Source: Gammaproteobacteria bacterium 45_16_T64 (GTDB lineage: Bacteria; Pseudomonadota; Gammaproteobacteria; Pseudomonadales; Ketobacteraceae). From it: a DNA stretch of 64,000 nucleotides. The stretch is from contig MABD01000024.1 in assembly GCA_002162955.1 (NCBI GenBank), positions 62,001 to 126,000 on the forward strand, read 5' to 3'. Below are positions 10,246-19,048 of the stretch, one piece after another (within the stretch, counting starts at the first letter, position 1; each line of letters begins with the position of its first letter). The notes below the pieces were generated by a model that saw only the letters and a list, made by a program, of their open reading frames with translations, was not told the DNA's origin and did not search any database. The translations under genes were made by a program, and so were the position numbers.

Positions 10246-13104
10246 ATGGTTGATTCTATTATTCGGCCAAATCGTTTTCTTAGCATTAAGTGGAAAGCCT
10301 TCTTATTCACTAGCGCCTTGTTGTCAGTTATATTTACGGTGTTTGTGGTCAGTTCCAATTTTTTCTTAGAGAAGTTGTTTTTTGACCAACGAATTGATGC
10401 GAATCATCGCTATGTCGAGCAGATCGATGCGATAGTGGAGAAAACAGCAAGTGATTTAGAGCTAATGAGCAGCGTGTTTCCTTATATTGAGGGCATGGGG
10501 AAAGCGTTAAGAACGAATGATTCCGCCGCGGTTAATGAGGCCTTTCGTCTGTATCGATTTCAAATGGAATTGGACTTGGGGCTAAATTCAGCTGCAGTGC
10601 TAACAGCGACGGATGAGCCGCTGTTATGGCAGGGAAAACTAAAAATACCGCCAAACTTTATACAAGAATTTCGAGAAAAGTGGAAACCGAGTTGGACGGT
10701 TACGTGCTTTGAAATTTGTAATTTGTACTTGGCGGCGCCTTTAGCGATGGGGGACGGATTGAACGATGGCACCCTTATTCTTGGCGTCTCATTAAGTGAC
10801 GTTTTGGCGCGTTTTGAAAAAATTAGTCGTGCTAATGTGGCAGTTGCGGTTCGCCGGGAGGATCAGTTTAATATTGACGACAACTATCTTTCTCAGTGGG
10901 GTAGTCAGTTGGTCGCCGTGACCCACTCAAATAAATACGCGCCCTTGGTCAAGGAAGCAGCAACTTTATTGCCGAGGAGCAGGCTTATTCATGGAACCAT
11001 TTTTGCGTATCAAGGTAGAACTTATCACTTGTTGCTCAAGCCTCTTAAAGGGGCTGTTTTTCCTAGGCAAGGTGAATTGGTCATTGTTGAAGATGTAGAT
11101 GCACAACAAATGACTTTGTCCTCTATTCGGAAGAATGGTGTTTTATTCTTAAGTTTAGGCCTTGTGTTTTCTGAGTTCATATTGTTGGCAACGTTATGGG
11201 GACCGCTTCATCGGCTGCGTCAAATCACATCGACCCTGCCTTATTTAGCGACAGGAGACTTTGCTATTGCGCGGAAAGAAATGGCGGGGCTTACAAGGCA
11301 AGCTGGGTTGCGAGATGAGAGTGATGTACTCAACCAAAGCACTATCCGGCTATCGCATCAATTGGAGACAATGCAGAATGAGCTACAGGAACGGGCAGAA
11401 CAGCTTGAGCTGAAATCGACTGACTTAGAGGAAGAAAAACAGTTTGTGGATGGAATCCTGGATACTGCCCAAGCGATGATTGTTACTCAAAATGACAAGT
11501 CGATTGTCACGATGGTTAATGAGTACGGACTGTGGCTTTCTGGTTTTTCGAGTGCTCAGCTGGTAGGGCGGTCTTTCTTTCAGTTACTGCCGAAAAGTGA
11601 GCAGCTACCAGATTTACAGTATCAATTGAACGAATTGCTTAACCATCGTCGCTCTCAAATACATCATGAATCTGTCATGTTGAAGAGAGATGGAACAACG
11701 CTTTATATGTCTTGGCATCATACGCTGCTACCGAATACGCGAGATGGATTGCTTATTCTTTCGATAGCGATTGATATAAGTGAGCGCCGTGAAGCAGAAA
11801 AGCGACTAGGTTGGTTAGCCTCTCATGACACGTTAACGGGGTTGTATAATCGCCGCCGGTTTTCGGAGGAGCTTGATAAATGTATCGCGCAGTCAAAGCG
11901 CTATGGGAATGCAGGAGCGGTTTTGTTTTTTGACCTTGATCAGTTTAAGGACGTTAATGATACAAGCGGCCATCAGACGGGTGACAATATGCTGACCCAT
12001 GTAGCGGATTTGTTACGCCGGGAAGCGCGGGAAACTGATTTGATATTTCGGCTAGGTGGTGACGAATTTTCTATGATATTGAGAGAAGTCGATAGTGGGA
12101 CAGCAGGGCACGTCGCTGAACGAATGTGTCGGGCGTTAACGGGGATCGAAGTGCAGGGCAGGGGGAGAGTCCATCGTGTTTCGTCTAGCATCGGTATTGC
12201 ATTATTTCCTGAGCATGGGGAGTTTGTTGATGAATTATTGGCGAATGCAGATATAGCGATGTATCAAGCGAAGGATGCGGGACGAAACGGTTGGCATATA
12301 TTTACGACCGGTGAGCAAGACAAAGCAAGGATTCACGAAAGGGTATATTGGAACGAGAAAATCAAGGAAGCGCTTAAAGACGATTTGTTACAGGTAGTCT
12401 TTCAACCGATTCAGAACGTGACGTTGGGAAGTATCTCGCACTACGAAGTTTTACTTAGAGTATATGATGAGAATGGTGATCTATTACCGACGTATAAATT
12501 TGTATTATTCGCGGAAAAAAGCGGATTGATCCAAGAAGTGGATTTAAAAATAGTGGAGAAGGCGTTGGCCTACAAGAAACAACTGGAAGATAAGGGTGAG
12601 AATGCGACGTTAGCAATAAATTTATCAGGTGTCTCATTTCGAAAAGTGTCTCTTATCGAATCGATTTTTCATTTTTTGGAAAGGTATGGCGTGAACCCTC
12701 AAGAGATTATTTTCGAAATCACAGAGACCGCTGCAGTGGAGGACGTTGCCGACACGGCGGCAAAAATGGGAGAGCTCAAGAAGAAAGGGTTCAAGTTTGC
12801 GTTGGACGATTTTGGCGTGGGATTTTCTTCTTTATACCATTTGAAACAGTTACCGTTAGATTATGTCAAAATTGATGGGTCGTTCATCAAGCACCTACCG
12901 GAGGAACCTGAAGATCAGGCTTTGGTTAGGGCTGTGGTCGAGGTGTCGAAAGTGTTTGGGTTGCGAACGGTGGCTGAGTTTGTAGAGAATAAAGAGACCT
13001 TAGCATTGCTAGGTACATTAGGAGTCGACTATGCACAGGGTTACTTTATTGACAAACCGAAGCCGTGGGATGCTTTGTGGGGAAGTGAAGATTCACACCG
13101 TTAA
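10246..13104 (+). CDS. Membrane sensor with periplasmic domain, PAS, GGDEF and EAL domains
   Basis: 952-residue bifunctional c-di-GMP protein. Order: TM1 about residues 14-36; periplasmic Cache-like region about 37-295 with a Cys pair at C154 and C158; TM2 about 297-318; coiled coil about 365-400; PAS about 405-520; GGDEF domain 525-690; EAL domain 705-945. The cyclase site is intact (GGDEF at 604-608) with an RETD I-site at 595-598, five residues upstream as expected for product inhibition. The EAL motif reads EVL at 734-736, and other catalytic residues are visible (INLS Asn, FEITE Glu, DDFG Asp pair, VKID Lys, AQG Gln), so phosphodiesterase activity remains plausible. It probably works with the preceding periplasmic protein. 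The stop overlaps slyX by four bases. Confidence 0.93.
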   Translation: MVDSIIRPNRFLSIKWKAFLFTSALLSVIFTVFVVSSNFFLEKLFFDQRIDANHRYVEQIDAIVEKTASDLELMSSVFPYIEGMGKALRTNDSAAVNEAFRLYRFQMELDLGLNSAAVLTATDEPLLWQGKLKIPPNFIQEFREKWKPSWTVTCFEICNLYLAAPLAMGDGLNDGTLILGVSLSDVLARFEKISRANVAVAVRREDQFNIDDNYLSQWGSQLVAVTHSNKYAPLVKEAATLLPRSRLIHGTIFAYQGRTYHLLLKPLKGAVFPRQGELVIVEDVDAQQMTLSSIRKNGVLFLSLGLVFSEFILLATLWGPLHRLRQITSTLPYLATGDFAIARKEMAGLTRQAGLRDESDVLNQSTIRLSHQLETMQNELQERAEQLELKSTDLEEEKQFVDGILDTAQAMIVTQNDKSIVTMVNEYGLWLSGFSSAQLVGRSFFQLLPKSEQLPDLQYQLNELLNHRRSQIHHESVMLKRDGTTLYMSWHHTLLPNTRDGLLILSIAIDISERREAEKRLGWLASHDTLTGLYNRRRFSEELDKCIAQSKRYGNAGAVLFFDLDQFKDVNDTSGHQTGDNMLTHVADLLRREARETDLIFRLGGDEFSMILREVDSGTAGHVAERMCRALTGIEVQGRGRVHRVSSSIGIALFPEHGEFVDELLANADIAMYQAKDAGRNGWHIFTTGEQDKARIHERVYWNEKIKEALKDDLLQVVFQPIQNVTLGSISHYEVLLRVYDENGDLLPTYKFVLFAEKSGLIQEVDLKIVEKALAYKKQLEDKGENATLAINLSGVSFRKVSLIESIFHFLERYGVNPQEIIFEITETAAVEDVADTAAKMGELKKKGFKFALDDFGVGFSSLYHLKQLPLDYVKIDGSFIKHLPEEPEDQALVRAVVEVSKVFGLRTVAEFVENKETLALLGTLGVDYAQGYFIDKPKPWDALWGSEDSHR

Positions 13105-13304
13105 TAGTGGGGTGGTGGTTCGTGCTCATCTTGGATTTTTGTAGAATCCTTTAATTGAATCAACTGCTTATGGCTATGTCGCAATTGTTTCTTAAGTTCT
13201 TCAATTTGAAGCTGTTGATAAGTAACGGTTTGGTTTAGAGAGTTTACGGCATCATCTAAAAAGGAGACTTTCATCTCAAGGTCTTGAAAACGTTCTTCAC
13301 TCAT
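13101..13304 (-). CDS. slyX: SlyX family protein
   Basis: A 67-residue soluble protein predicted to be almost entirely coiled coil. Family features are present: the opening E-x-R-F-x-D-L-E-x-K-V-S-F, the heptad stretch N-Q-T-V-T-Y-Q-Q-L-Q-I-E-E-L, and the C-terminal E-P-P-P-H-Y tail, which is highly conserved in SlyX. The role is not established; the name comes from proximity to slyD in E. coli. It is convergent with the GGDEF-EAL gene, overlapping its last four bases. Confidence 0.9.
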   Translation of the reverse strand: MSEERFQDLEMKVSFLDDAVNSLNQTVTYQQLQIEELKKQLRHSHKQLIQLKDSTKIQDEHEPPPHY

Positions 13305-13504
13305 ACTATTTCGCTTTAATTATACGGTTGGCAGGCTATCACTGGGTCGCATATTCTACCGACTATATTGGTGTACGCCTAGAGAAACCGATATACTCAC
13401 CCCGTCTAGGCCAGGGAGGCGTATTGATACCTAGCTCCCAATGGGCACTGAATGTGTCTTGATTGCTTATAGGTTTGTATGTGTATAATAAAAACTCTAA
13501 TCAA

Positions 13505-15997
13505 ATGACTAATTGTTACGTTTGGCTTATATGCTTGATGTTGAGCTGTGTTGGCATCAGCTCGTGGGCTGCCGATAGTCAGATTCCGTTTGTGTGGTCC
13601 GGTAGCACGGAGCAAGGGGATCTTGCGCCATATCTGCAGGTCTGGCACGACGTTACGAGCAAGGCGAGCTATATTGACGCTCAAAAGGCATATTCTAGTG
13701 CAAAATTCAAAGGAATAGGGCGCAGAGGGGCTGGTTTCGGCTACAGGAAAAGTGCCTTGTGGTTTAGGGTATCGATAGTTAACCCGATGAGTAGCTCTAG
13801 AGATGTGATAGTAAGCGCGCCCTCTCCTACGTTGGACGAACTTGATGTCTATTGCCAAATTGGTCAAGGGAGAACCCACTTTTATCCACTCGGGGAGCAG
13901 ACTGATTTTTCTCGACGTAGACTAAAAGTACGACACTATGCGGTGCCTATGTCATTGCCTTCACAGAGTGAGAGCACATGTTATTTTCGTGTTAAGACGT
14001 CCAATCACTTAAGCATGAAGTTGACCATATCTGACCCCTATCAATTTCTGGAGAGGGAAAGTCGTGAACAAATTCAGCTCGGGGTATTCTACGGTGTAGG
14101 TTTATGTTTGTTGTTGGCGATTATTGTGTTGTATCTATCGATGAAGGATTCCCTTTATCTTTTCTATGCATTGCATATTGTAGGTGGATTAGGGTATAGC
14201 TCTATTGTAGATGGAGCGACAACTGCTACCTGGGCATATCTAGGGATTGTGAACTTTACACTGGTGCTATTTATCGCATGCTGGATAATTGGGGCGCTGT
14301 TATTTGCCATTGAGTTCTTTTCAATTCAACGACGCCATCCGGTATTGCACAAAGGTTTACTGACTTCGGTAGTCTCAATTCTTCTTATACTGTTTCTCTA
14401 CCCATGGGTTTCTGAGCTGCAAGCATTCAAAACTATGGTTCAGGCCGCGACTGCCAATAGTGTGCTGTTGCTTGGTGTCGGAGTATATTGTGCATTTCGA
14501 GGTCAACAGCGAGCCTATTTCTTTATAGCGGGCTGGGGCGCAGTGTCTGTGTCTGTGTGTTTGGCTCAGCTGGCGATGGCAGGTGTCTTACCGGATGATG
14601 GTTTGACGACCGTAGGTCTGAAAATAAGCTGGATAATCGAAGTGATGATACTAAGCATTGTGCAAGTACTAGGATTAGTGCTGATGAAGCGGCGTGAGAG
14701 CGATTATCAAAAAGGGATGGTGACTGCAAAGGGTGAAACCAGTGAAAAATCACAATTCCTGGCAAAGATGAGCCATGAAATACGCACTCCGATGACCGGT
14801 GTGTTAGGGGTGGCTGAACTGTTGGAGGCAACACCGCTGAGTGAAACCCAGAGACGTTATCTAAGAGCGATTCAGCGTTCGAGTCAAGGTATGATGGATG
14901 TTGTTAATGGAGTACTTGATGTCTCTAAAATTGAGGCAGGTAAAGTTGAATTAAAACACACCCCCATTGATATTAAGGGGTTGATTCTGGATTGTCTGAC
15001 AGTGTTTGAGATGACCGCCAGGAAAAAGCACATTCCACTGAGTTCTACGATTGAGGCTGGTACGCCCTTAACGGTGATGGGGGATCCAGACAGAATTCGT
15101 CAAGTGATTATTAACTTGCTCTCCAACGCCTTGAAGTTTACGTCAAATGGGCGGGTAGTGATTTATGTGTCGATGACGGATCAAATCTTGGACGAGCACC
15201 TCATGCTTAAAGTCGAAGTCCGGGATACGGGTATTGGTATCGGCAATGAAGATAGAGCGCGGTTATTTTTGCCATTTAGTCAAATTGAAAATGGGCAATC
15301 AATGAACTCGGACGGCACGGGATTGGGTTTGATGATTTGCCGCCAAATCGTAGGTCTAATGTCTGGTGATATCGGCGTAGATAGCGTTCTGGGCCGAGGG
15401 AGTGTTTTTTGGTTTACAGTACCATTCATGGTGCTTGATGATTGTGAACTTACGGATCAAAACGAAACGGTTGAATTGTTGGAAAACCAAAACGCTATCA
15501 GCGCGATGTTACATGATGTTGCACCAGGAGAGGAACTTCATGAGTCGAAGTTTGATAATGAGAGTGAACCTGATAAGACTGGGTTCACTCTCATTGATAC
15601 CGTGAATAAACCTTCTATATTGGTAGCTGAAGACAATGAAATTAATCAAAAAGTGATTCTTGGATATCTTGAAAGAATGGGCTTGGTTCCTGATATTGTA
15701 AGTAACGGCAGAGAAGCAGTGAGTAATATTGTTAATGCTGAGAAGAGTTATGACCTCGTGTTAATGGATTGCGAAATGCCAATATTGGATGGTTTTTCAG
15801 CGACAGAAGAAATTTTTAAGTGGCAGGATTCTGCTGGCTTGATACGGACTCCTATTATAGCGCTTAGCGCACATGCTACGGATGGCTATATTCAAAGAAG
15901 TAAAGAGGTGGGTATGTTGATGCATGTTGCTAAACCTTTGTCTTTTAAATGTTTTTCTGAAGCGATAAACCTTTCTCTAAATTCGCGAATTCTGTAA
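13505..15997 (+). CDS. 7TMR-DISM hybrid sensor histidine kinase with receiver domain
   Basis: About 830 residues. Order: signal peptide (residues 1-23), extracytoplasmic 7TMR-DISM beta-sandwich sensor (about 30-190), seven transmembrane helices (about 195-390), HisKA, HATPase_c, and a C-terminal receiver. The phospho-accepting His is H424 in KMSHEIRTP. The N-box ends in NLLSNALKFT, and the G boxes are DTGIGIG and GTGLGL. The receiver has the acidic E-D-N pair and phospho-Asp D755 in LMDCEMP, with a Ser for the usual Thr and the conserved Lys in AKP. DISM extracellular domains often bind carbohydrates (family knowledge); no ligand can be inferred here. No HPt or dedicated regulator is adjacent. 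The ATG at 13505 places the signal peptide at the N-terminus; a TTG at 13463 would add 14 residues. Confidence 0.92.
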   Translation: MTNCYVWLICLMLSCVGISSWAADSQIPFVWSGSTEQGDLAPYLQVWHDVTSKASYIDAQKAYSSAKFKGIGRRGAGFGYRKSALWFRVSIVNPMSSSRDVIVSAPSPTLDELDVYCQIGQGRTHFYPLGEQTDFSRRRLKVRHYAVPMSLPSQSESTCYFRVKTSNHLSMKLTISDPYQFLERESREQIQLGVFYGVGLCLLLAIIVLYLSMKDSLYLFYALHIVGGLGYSSIVDGATTATWAYLGIVNFTLVLFIACWIIGALLFAIEFFSIQRRHPVLHKGLLTSVVSILLILFLYPWVSELQAFKTMVQAATANSVLLLGVGVYCAFRGQQRAYFFIAGWGAVSVSVCLAQLAMAGVLPDDGLTTVGLKISWIIEVMILSIVQVLGLVLMKRRESDYQKGMVTAKGETSEKSQFLAKMSHEIRTPMTGVLGVAELLEATPLSETQRRYLRAIQRSSQGMMDVVNGVLDVSKIEAGKVELKHTPIDIKGLILDCLTVFEMTARKKHIPLSSTIEAGTPLTVMGDPDRIRQVIINLLSNALKFTSNGRVVIYVSMTDQILDEHLMLKVEVRDTGIGIGNEDRARLFLPFSQIENGQSMNSDGTGLGLMICRQIVGLMSGDIGVDSVLGRGSVFWFTVPFMVLDDCELTDQNETVELLENQNAISAMLHDVAPGEELHESKFDNESEPDKTGFTLIDTVNKPSILVAEDNEINQKVILGYLERMGLVPDIVSNGREAVSNIVNAEKSYDLVLMDCEMPILDGFSATEEIFKWQDSAGLIRTPIIALSAHATDGYIQRSKEVGMLMHVAKPLSFKCFSEAINLSLNSRIL

Positions 15998-16100
15998 ATA
16001 TTCAATCTGATACCTTTATGGGCTTGCTTGCATATTGCAACTGATCCTGATAATTATGTGAGGGAGTTAGTTTATTTACTGCAGGGGGTATACATTTCAG

Positions 16101-17129
16101 ATGAGCCTGTCCAAAGATCAGCAATTGGTTCCCGCAACCTTGATTCCGAGTTTGCTGGATCTAGCGATTAAGAGACAAATTAATGTAAAGCGGATTTTTA
16201 AACAAGCCGATATTGACCCTTCAATTATTGGGCAAACCGGGGTGTACCTTTCTTTGCAGCAAACGTTAAACCTGTTTAATGCTGCATATGAAATAACCGA
16301 TGATCCAGCCTTTGGTATATATCTGGGCGAATCGATTCAATATCATAGTTTGGACCTGGTTGGTCAATTGATAGCCACTAGTAAAGACCTGCAAGAAGCG
16401 CTGGATGAACTTGTAAAATTTAAAGACTTAATTGCGCCTTATACCCAGTTCGCCTTGGAAGTTCATGGAGAGCATGCAGTGGTCGCGTATACCATTGATG
16501 ACGTTGCCGTGCTTAGGAATCGTGTTGCCCAACAGGATTTTGTTGCAGCAGCAATGTTTACGTTGGCTAACGCATTAACCGGTGGCAAATTGTATGTCGA
16601 GAGCGTACGTTTTTGTCACGCTAAAACGGAATATTCTGATGAATATGAAAGGGCATTTCAACTCCAAGTGGAGTTTGACCATCATCGCAATGAGCTGCAG
16701 TTCGCTAGTTCATTGTTGACAGAGCCTTTACTGACATCTTTTCCAGAATATCATGTACAGGTGCAAGCCTTGGCTAAGGAAAGATTGCGGAGCTTGATTG
16801 GCGAGCAATCATTGGGGTCTAAGGTGGTCGACTATATCGACAAAGCACTTGGTGTAGCCCCCGCACAATTAGAGGATGTTGCCGAGCATTTTAATATGAC
16901 GCCTCGAACATTACAGCGTAAGCTAAAGCAAGAGCAGTTTTCCTTTGCCGGGTTACGGGATCATTGTCGTCATGAGCGGGCGTTGAGAGAACTGGCTAAT
17001 TCAAGTATTGATATCGACAAAATCGCAGAACATTTGGGCTTTTCCGATACATCAAATTTCTACCACGCGTTTAAGCGCTGGGAAGGTGTATCTCCAGGAG
17101 CTTACAGAAAGCAGGTAACGGGCAAATGA
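16101..17129 (+). CDS. AraC family transcriptional regulator (OruR/ArgR-like, arabinose-binding-type N-terminus)
   Basis: 342-residue DNA-binding regulator. Residues 1-200 match the AraC_binding_2/Arabinose_bd-type N-terminus (P-x-L-L-D-L-A-I-K-R opening, F-G-I-Y-L-G-E motif near residue 73, a H-S-L-D-L-V-G-Q-L motif). The last 85 residues are a double helix-turn-helix with the signatures TPRTLQRKL and IAEHLGFSDTSNFYHAFKRWEGVSPGAYR. The effector is unknown. Its stop overlaps the start of a PilZ gene (ATGA), so the two are translationally coupled. Confidence 0.93.
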   Translation: MSLSKDQQLVPATLIPSLLDLAIKRQINVKRIFKQADIDPSIIGQTGVYLSLQQTLNLFNAAYEITDDPAFGIYLGESIQYHSLDLVGQLIATSKDLQEALDELVKFKDLIAPYTQFALEVHGEHAVVAYTIDDVAVLRNRVAQQDFVAAAMFTLANALTGGKLYVESVRFCHAKTEYSDEYERAFQLQVEFDHHRNELQFASSLLTEPLLTSFPEYHVQVQALAKERLRSLIGEQSLGSKVVDYIDKALGVAPAQLEDVAEHFNMTPRTLQRKLKQEQFSFAGLRDHCRHERALRELANSSIDIDKIAEHLGFSDTSNFYHAFKRWEGVSPGAYRKQVTGK

Positions 17130-17395
17130 GAGATCAGCGAAGGTTTCAACGCACACGCTTGATGTGCCGTGTAAAGGTAACGCATAAGGACCTAGGAGAA
17201 ATCGAAGTCGATAGCCGTGATATATCGGATGGAGGGATTTTCCTAATAACAAATGACATGGAAATGCCACCTTTAGGAACTATAGTGGAGGGGCAAGTTC
17301 AGGGCTTAATGGAAGCGGCTCCTTTGGTGGAGATGGAAATTGTTCGAGTAGAAACCGCTGGAGTGGGGTTAAGATTTGTCGTCGATGGTAAGTAA
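17126..17395 (+). CDS. Single-domain PilZ c-di-GMP receptor
   Basis: An 89-residue protein consisting of one PilZ domain. Both ligand-binding motifs are present: RxxxR at residues 5-9 (RRFQR) and DxSxxG as DISDGG near residue 36. The short size suggests an adaptor acting through protein contacts. It begins within the stop of the AraC gene and ends after the start of the DUF4112 gene, so all three are coupled. Confidence 0.88.
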   Translation: MRDQRRFQRTRLMCRVKVTHKDLGEIEVDSRDISDGGIFLITNDMEMPPLGTIVEGQVQGLMEAAPLVEMEIVRVETAGVGLRFVVDGK

Positions 17396-17948
17396 TACTG
17401 AGGTTGATACAGAAAGTACATTACAGCTAGTTCGCCAGCGTAAAAAACAACTAGAACGATTGAGCGTTTTGCTAGATGAAGCGTTTGAAGTGCCTCTTAT
17501 TCGAGTGCGTGTTGGTTGGGACGCAATCATTGGGTTGGTACCGGTGTTTGGTGATGCCGTTGGTGCGATAATATCCAGTTTTTTTGTTGTGCAGGCCGTT
17601 CGGTTTAAGCTTCCAGCAACAACCATATTTCGTATGATCGTTAATATTTTGATCGAGCTTGTCATTGGTCTTGTGCCAGTTTTTGGCGATATGTTTGATG
17701 TTATGTGGAAGGCTAATCGGCGTAACTATTTTCTTATCGAAAGTCACCTCTTTCAGTTGGAAGCTGACTTGCTTCAGGCGAATAAGCCTGAGGCGGTAGA
17801 TAGGAGTGGCCGGCCAGCGTTAGAGGCTCCGGGTCAAAGTACCTATCTTGTTAGTAGGTTCTTATGGTTAGTACTGTTAAGTGTTCTTGTGGGGGTGGGC
17901 GCTGCAGTGTATTTAGGTTATACCGGTCCGACAAAATTCTCTGGGTAG
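17385..17948 (+). CDS. DUF4112 domain-containing membrane protein
   Basis: About 187 residues, function unknown. The DUF4112 pattern is clear: a Leu/Arg-rich helix (Q-L-E-R-L-S-V-L-L-D-E-A-F-E-V-P), then G-W-D-A-I-I-G-L-V-P-V-F-G-D and a second L-V-P-V-F-G-D-M-F-D about 60 residues later, a tandem repeat of the same membrane-associated motif. A further hydrophobic segment lies near the C-terminus (about residues 155-178). The ATG at 17385 overlaps the PilZ gene by 11 bases; a TTG at 17376 is the alternative. A large inverted repeat follows the stop. Confidence 0.82.
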   Translation: MVSNTEVDTESTLQLVRQRKKQLERLSVLLDEAFEVPLIRVRVGWDAIIGLVPVFGDAVGAIISSFFVVQAVRFKLPATTIFRMIVNILIELVIGLVPVFGDMFDVMWKANRRNYFLIESHLFQLEADLLQANKPEAVDRSGRPALEAPGQSTYLVSRFLWLVLLSVLVGVGAAVYLGYTGPTKFSG

Positions 17949-17949
17949 C

Positions 17950-18008
17950 GGCACCTAAATGTGAGTATAGAACTATACTTAATCATTACTTAGTCACACT
18001 TAGGTGCC
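17950..18008. promoter_or_regulatory. Long inverted repeat between DUF4112 and PfkB-family genes
   Basis: Outer arms 17950-17964 and 17994-18008 are complementary at 14 of 15 positions. Inside them 17965-17970 and 17973-17978 form a second 6-bp hairpin with a 2-base loop. No T-run follows the right arm, so a standard terminator is unlikely, although it would fold strongly in RNA. It ends 31 bases before the ATG of the kinase gene and covers an alternative GTG (18004), which favours the ATG. It may be an operator or a transcript-stability element (inference). Confidence 0.5.
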
Positions 18009-18039
18009 TATAAGAGGCAAAGCAAAGGCGGTTGACATT

Positions 18040-19026
18040 ATGGCTTATGACTTTGTTTGTATCGGAAGCGCGTCAATTGACCACTTTGCCGAGACAGACT
18101 CTGAACTGATTAAGATTCAGACTCGAACAACGACCGAAGAGCTGATTGCTTACCCCCTAGGCAGTAAATTATTGATAAATAAACTCAACATCACTACCGG
18201 AGGCGGAGGTACTAACAGTGCGGTAGCGCTATCTCGATTAGGCCTCAATACTGCGTTCTTGGGTAAAGTTGGAGAAGATAGCAACGGCGATGTGATTATT
18301 CAGTCGCTTGAAGCTGAAGGTGTTGATTTCATTGGTGGGCGGGAAGGGCAAACGGGAATATCCATTATTCTCGACAGCATTTCAGAGGATAGGAGTATTC
18401 TTGCGTTTAAAGGCGCTAATAACTTTCTAAAACTTAGCGATGTTATTCCTTTTGAGTCCAAGTGGGTGTACCTAGCGAGTATGCTAGGTGAAAGCTTAGG
18501 TACTGTGCTTGATGTTGTGAAAGCCCGAGATTGTAAGTTGGCTTTTAATCCCAGTAATTATCAGGTTGAACTTGGTGATGGTCAGTTGCTGGAACTTATT
18601 AGTTACGTCGACTTGCTAATCATGAATCGAGAAGAAGCATGTAAGTTGTTAGGGGTTTCGTGTGAAGAAAATCATGATCCACAAGAGCTAATGAAGAGCT
18701 TGGAAAAGTTCAAGCCAGATATGTTTGTCATAACGGATGGCTCTAGGGGGGTCTACGTTTCCGATCGGCGGAACTTTTATCATGGGGTTCCGCTCGAAGG
18801 TATAACAGTGGTTGAAACCACGGGTGCCGGGGATGCATTGGCCGCAACATTTGTTGCGGCATTATCTATGGGGGAAACCTATGAATACGCCATCGATATG
18901 GCAATGACAAATGCTGAATCTGTTATTCAGCGCAAAGGCTCCAAAGAGAATTTGTTGTACTGTAAAGATATCAAAAAGAAAATAGAACAACAGCAACGAC
19001 ATATTGCAAAGGCAGTGTTGGCTTAG
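18040..19026 (+). CDS. PfkB family carbohydrate kinase
   Basis: 328-residue ATP-dependent kinase of the ribokinase fold. The N-terminal F-V-C-I-G-S-A-S-I-D-H opening, the GGGGTNSAVALSRLG substrate-binding stretch near residue 55, and the signature 2 region ETTGAGDALAATF near residue 260 with the catalytic Asp are all present. Substrate cannot be assigned from motifs: sugars, nucleosides and adenosine are all used in the family. No sugar transporter or catabolic gene is nearby. It is followed 22 bp later by a 337-residue gene of unknown function, with a probable shared transcript. The ATG at 18040 is preferred because the in-frame GTG at 18004 lies in an inverted repeat. Confidence 0.88.
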   Translation: MAYDFVCIGSASIDHFAETDSELIKIQTRTTTEELIAYPLGSKLLINKLNITTGGGGTNSAVALSRLGLNTAFLGKVGEDSNGDVIIQSLEAEGVDFIGGREGQTGISIILDSISEDRSILAFKGANNFLKLSDVIPFESKWVYLASMLGESLGTVLDVVKARDCKLAFNPSNYQVELGDGQLLELISYVDLLIMNREEACKLLGVSCEENHDPQELMKSLEKFKPDMFVITDGSRGVYVSDRRNFYHGVPLEGITVVETTGAGDALAATFVAALSMGETYEYAIDMAMTNAESVIQRKGSKENLLYCKDIKKKIEQQQRHIAKAVLA

Positions 19027-19048
19027 GTTGAAAATCAGGAGAATGTGA

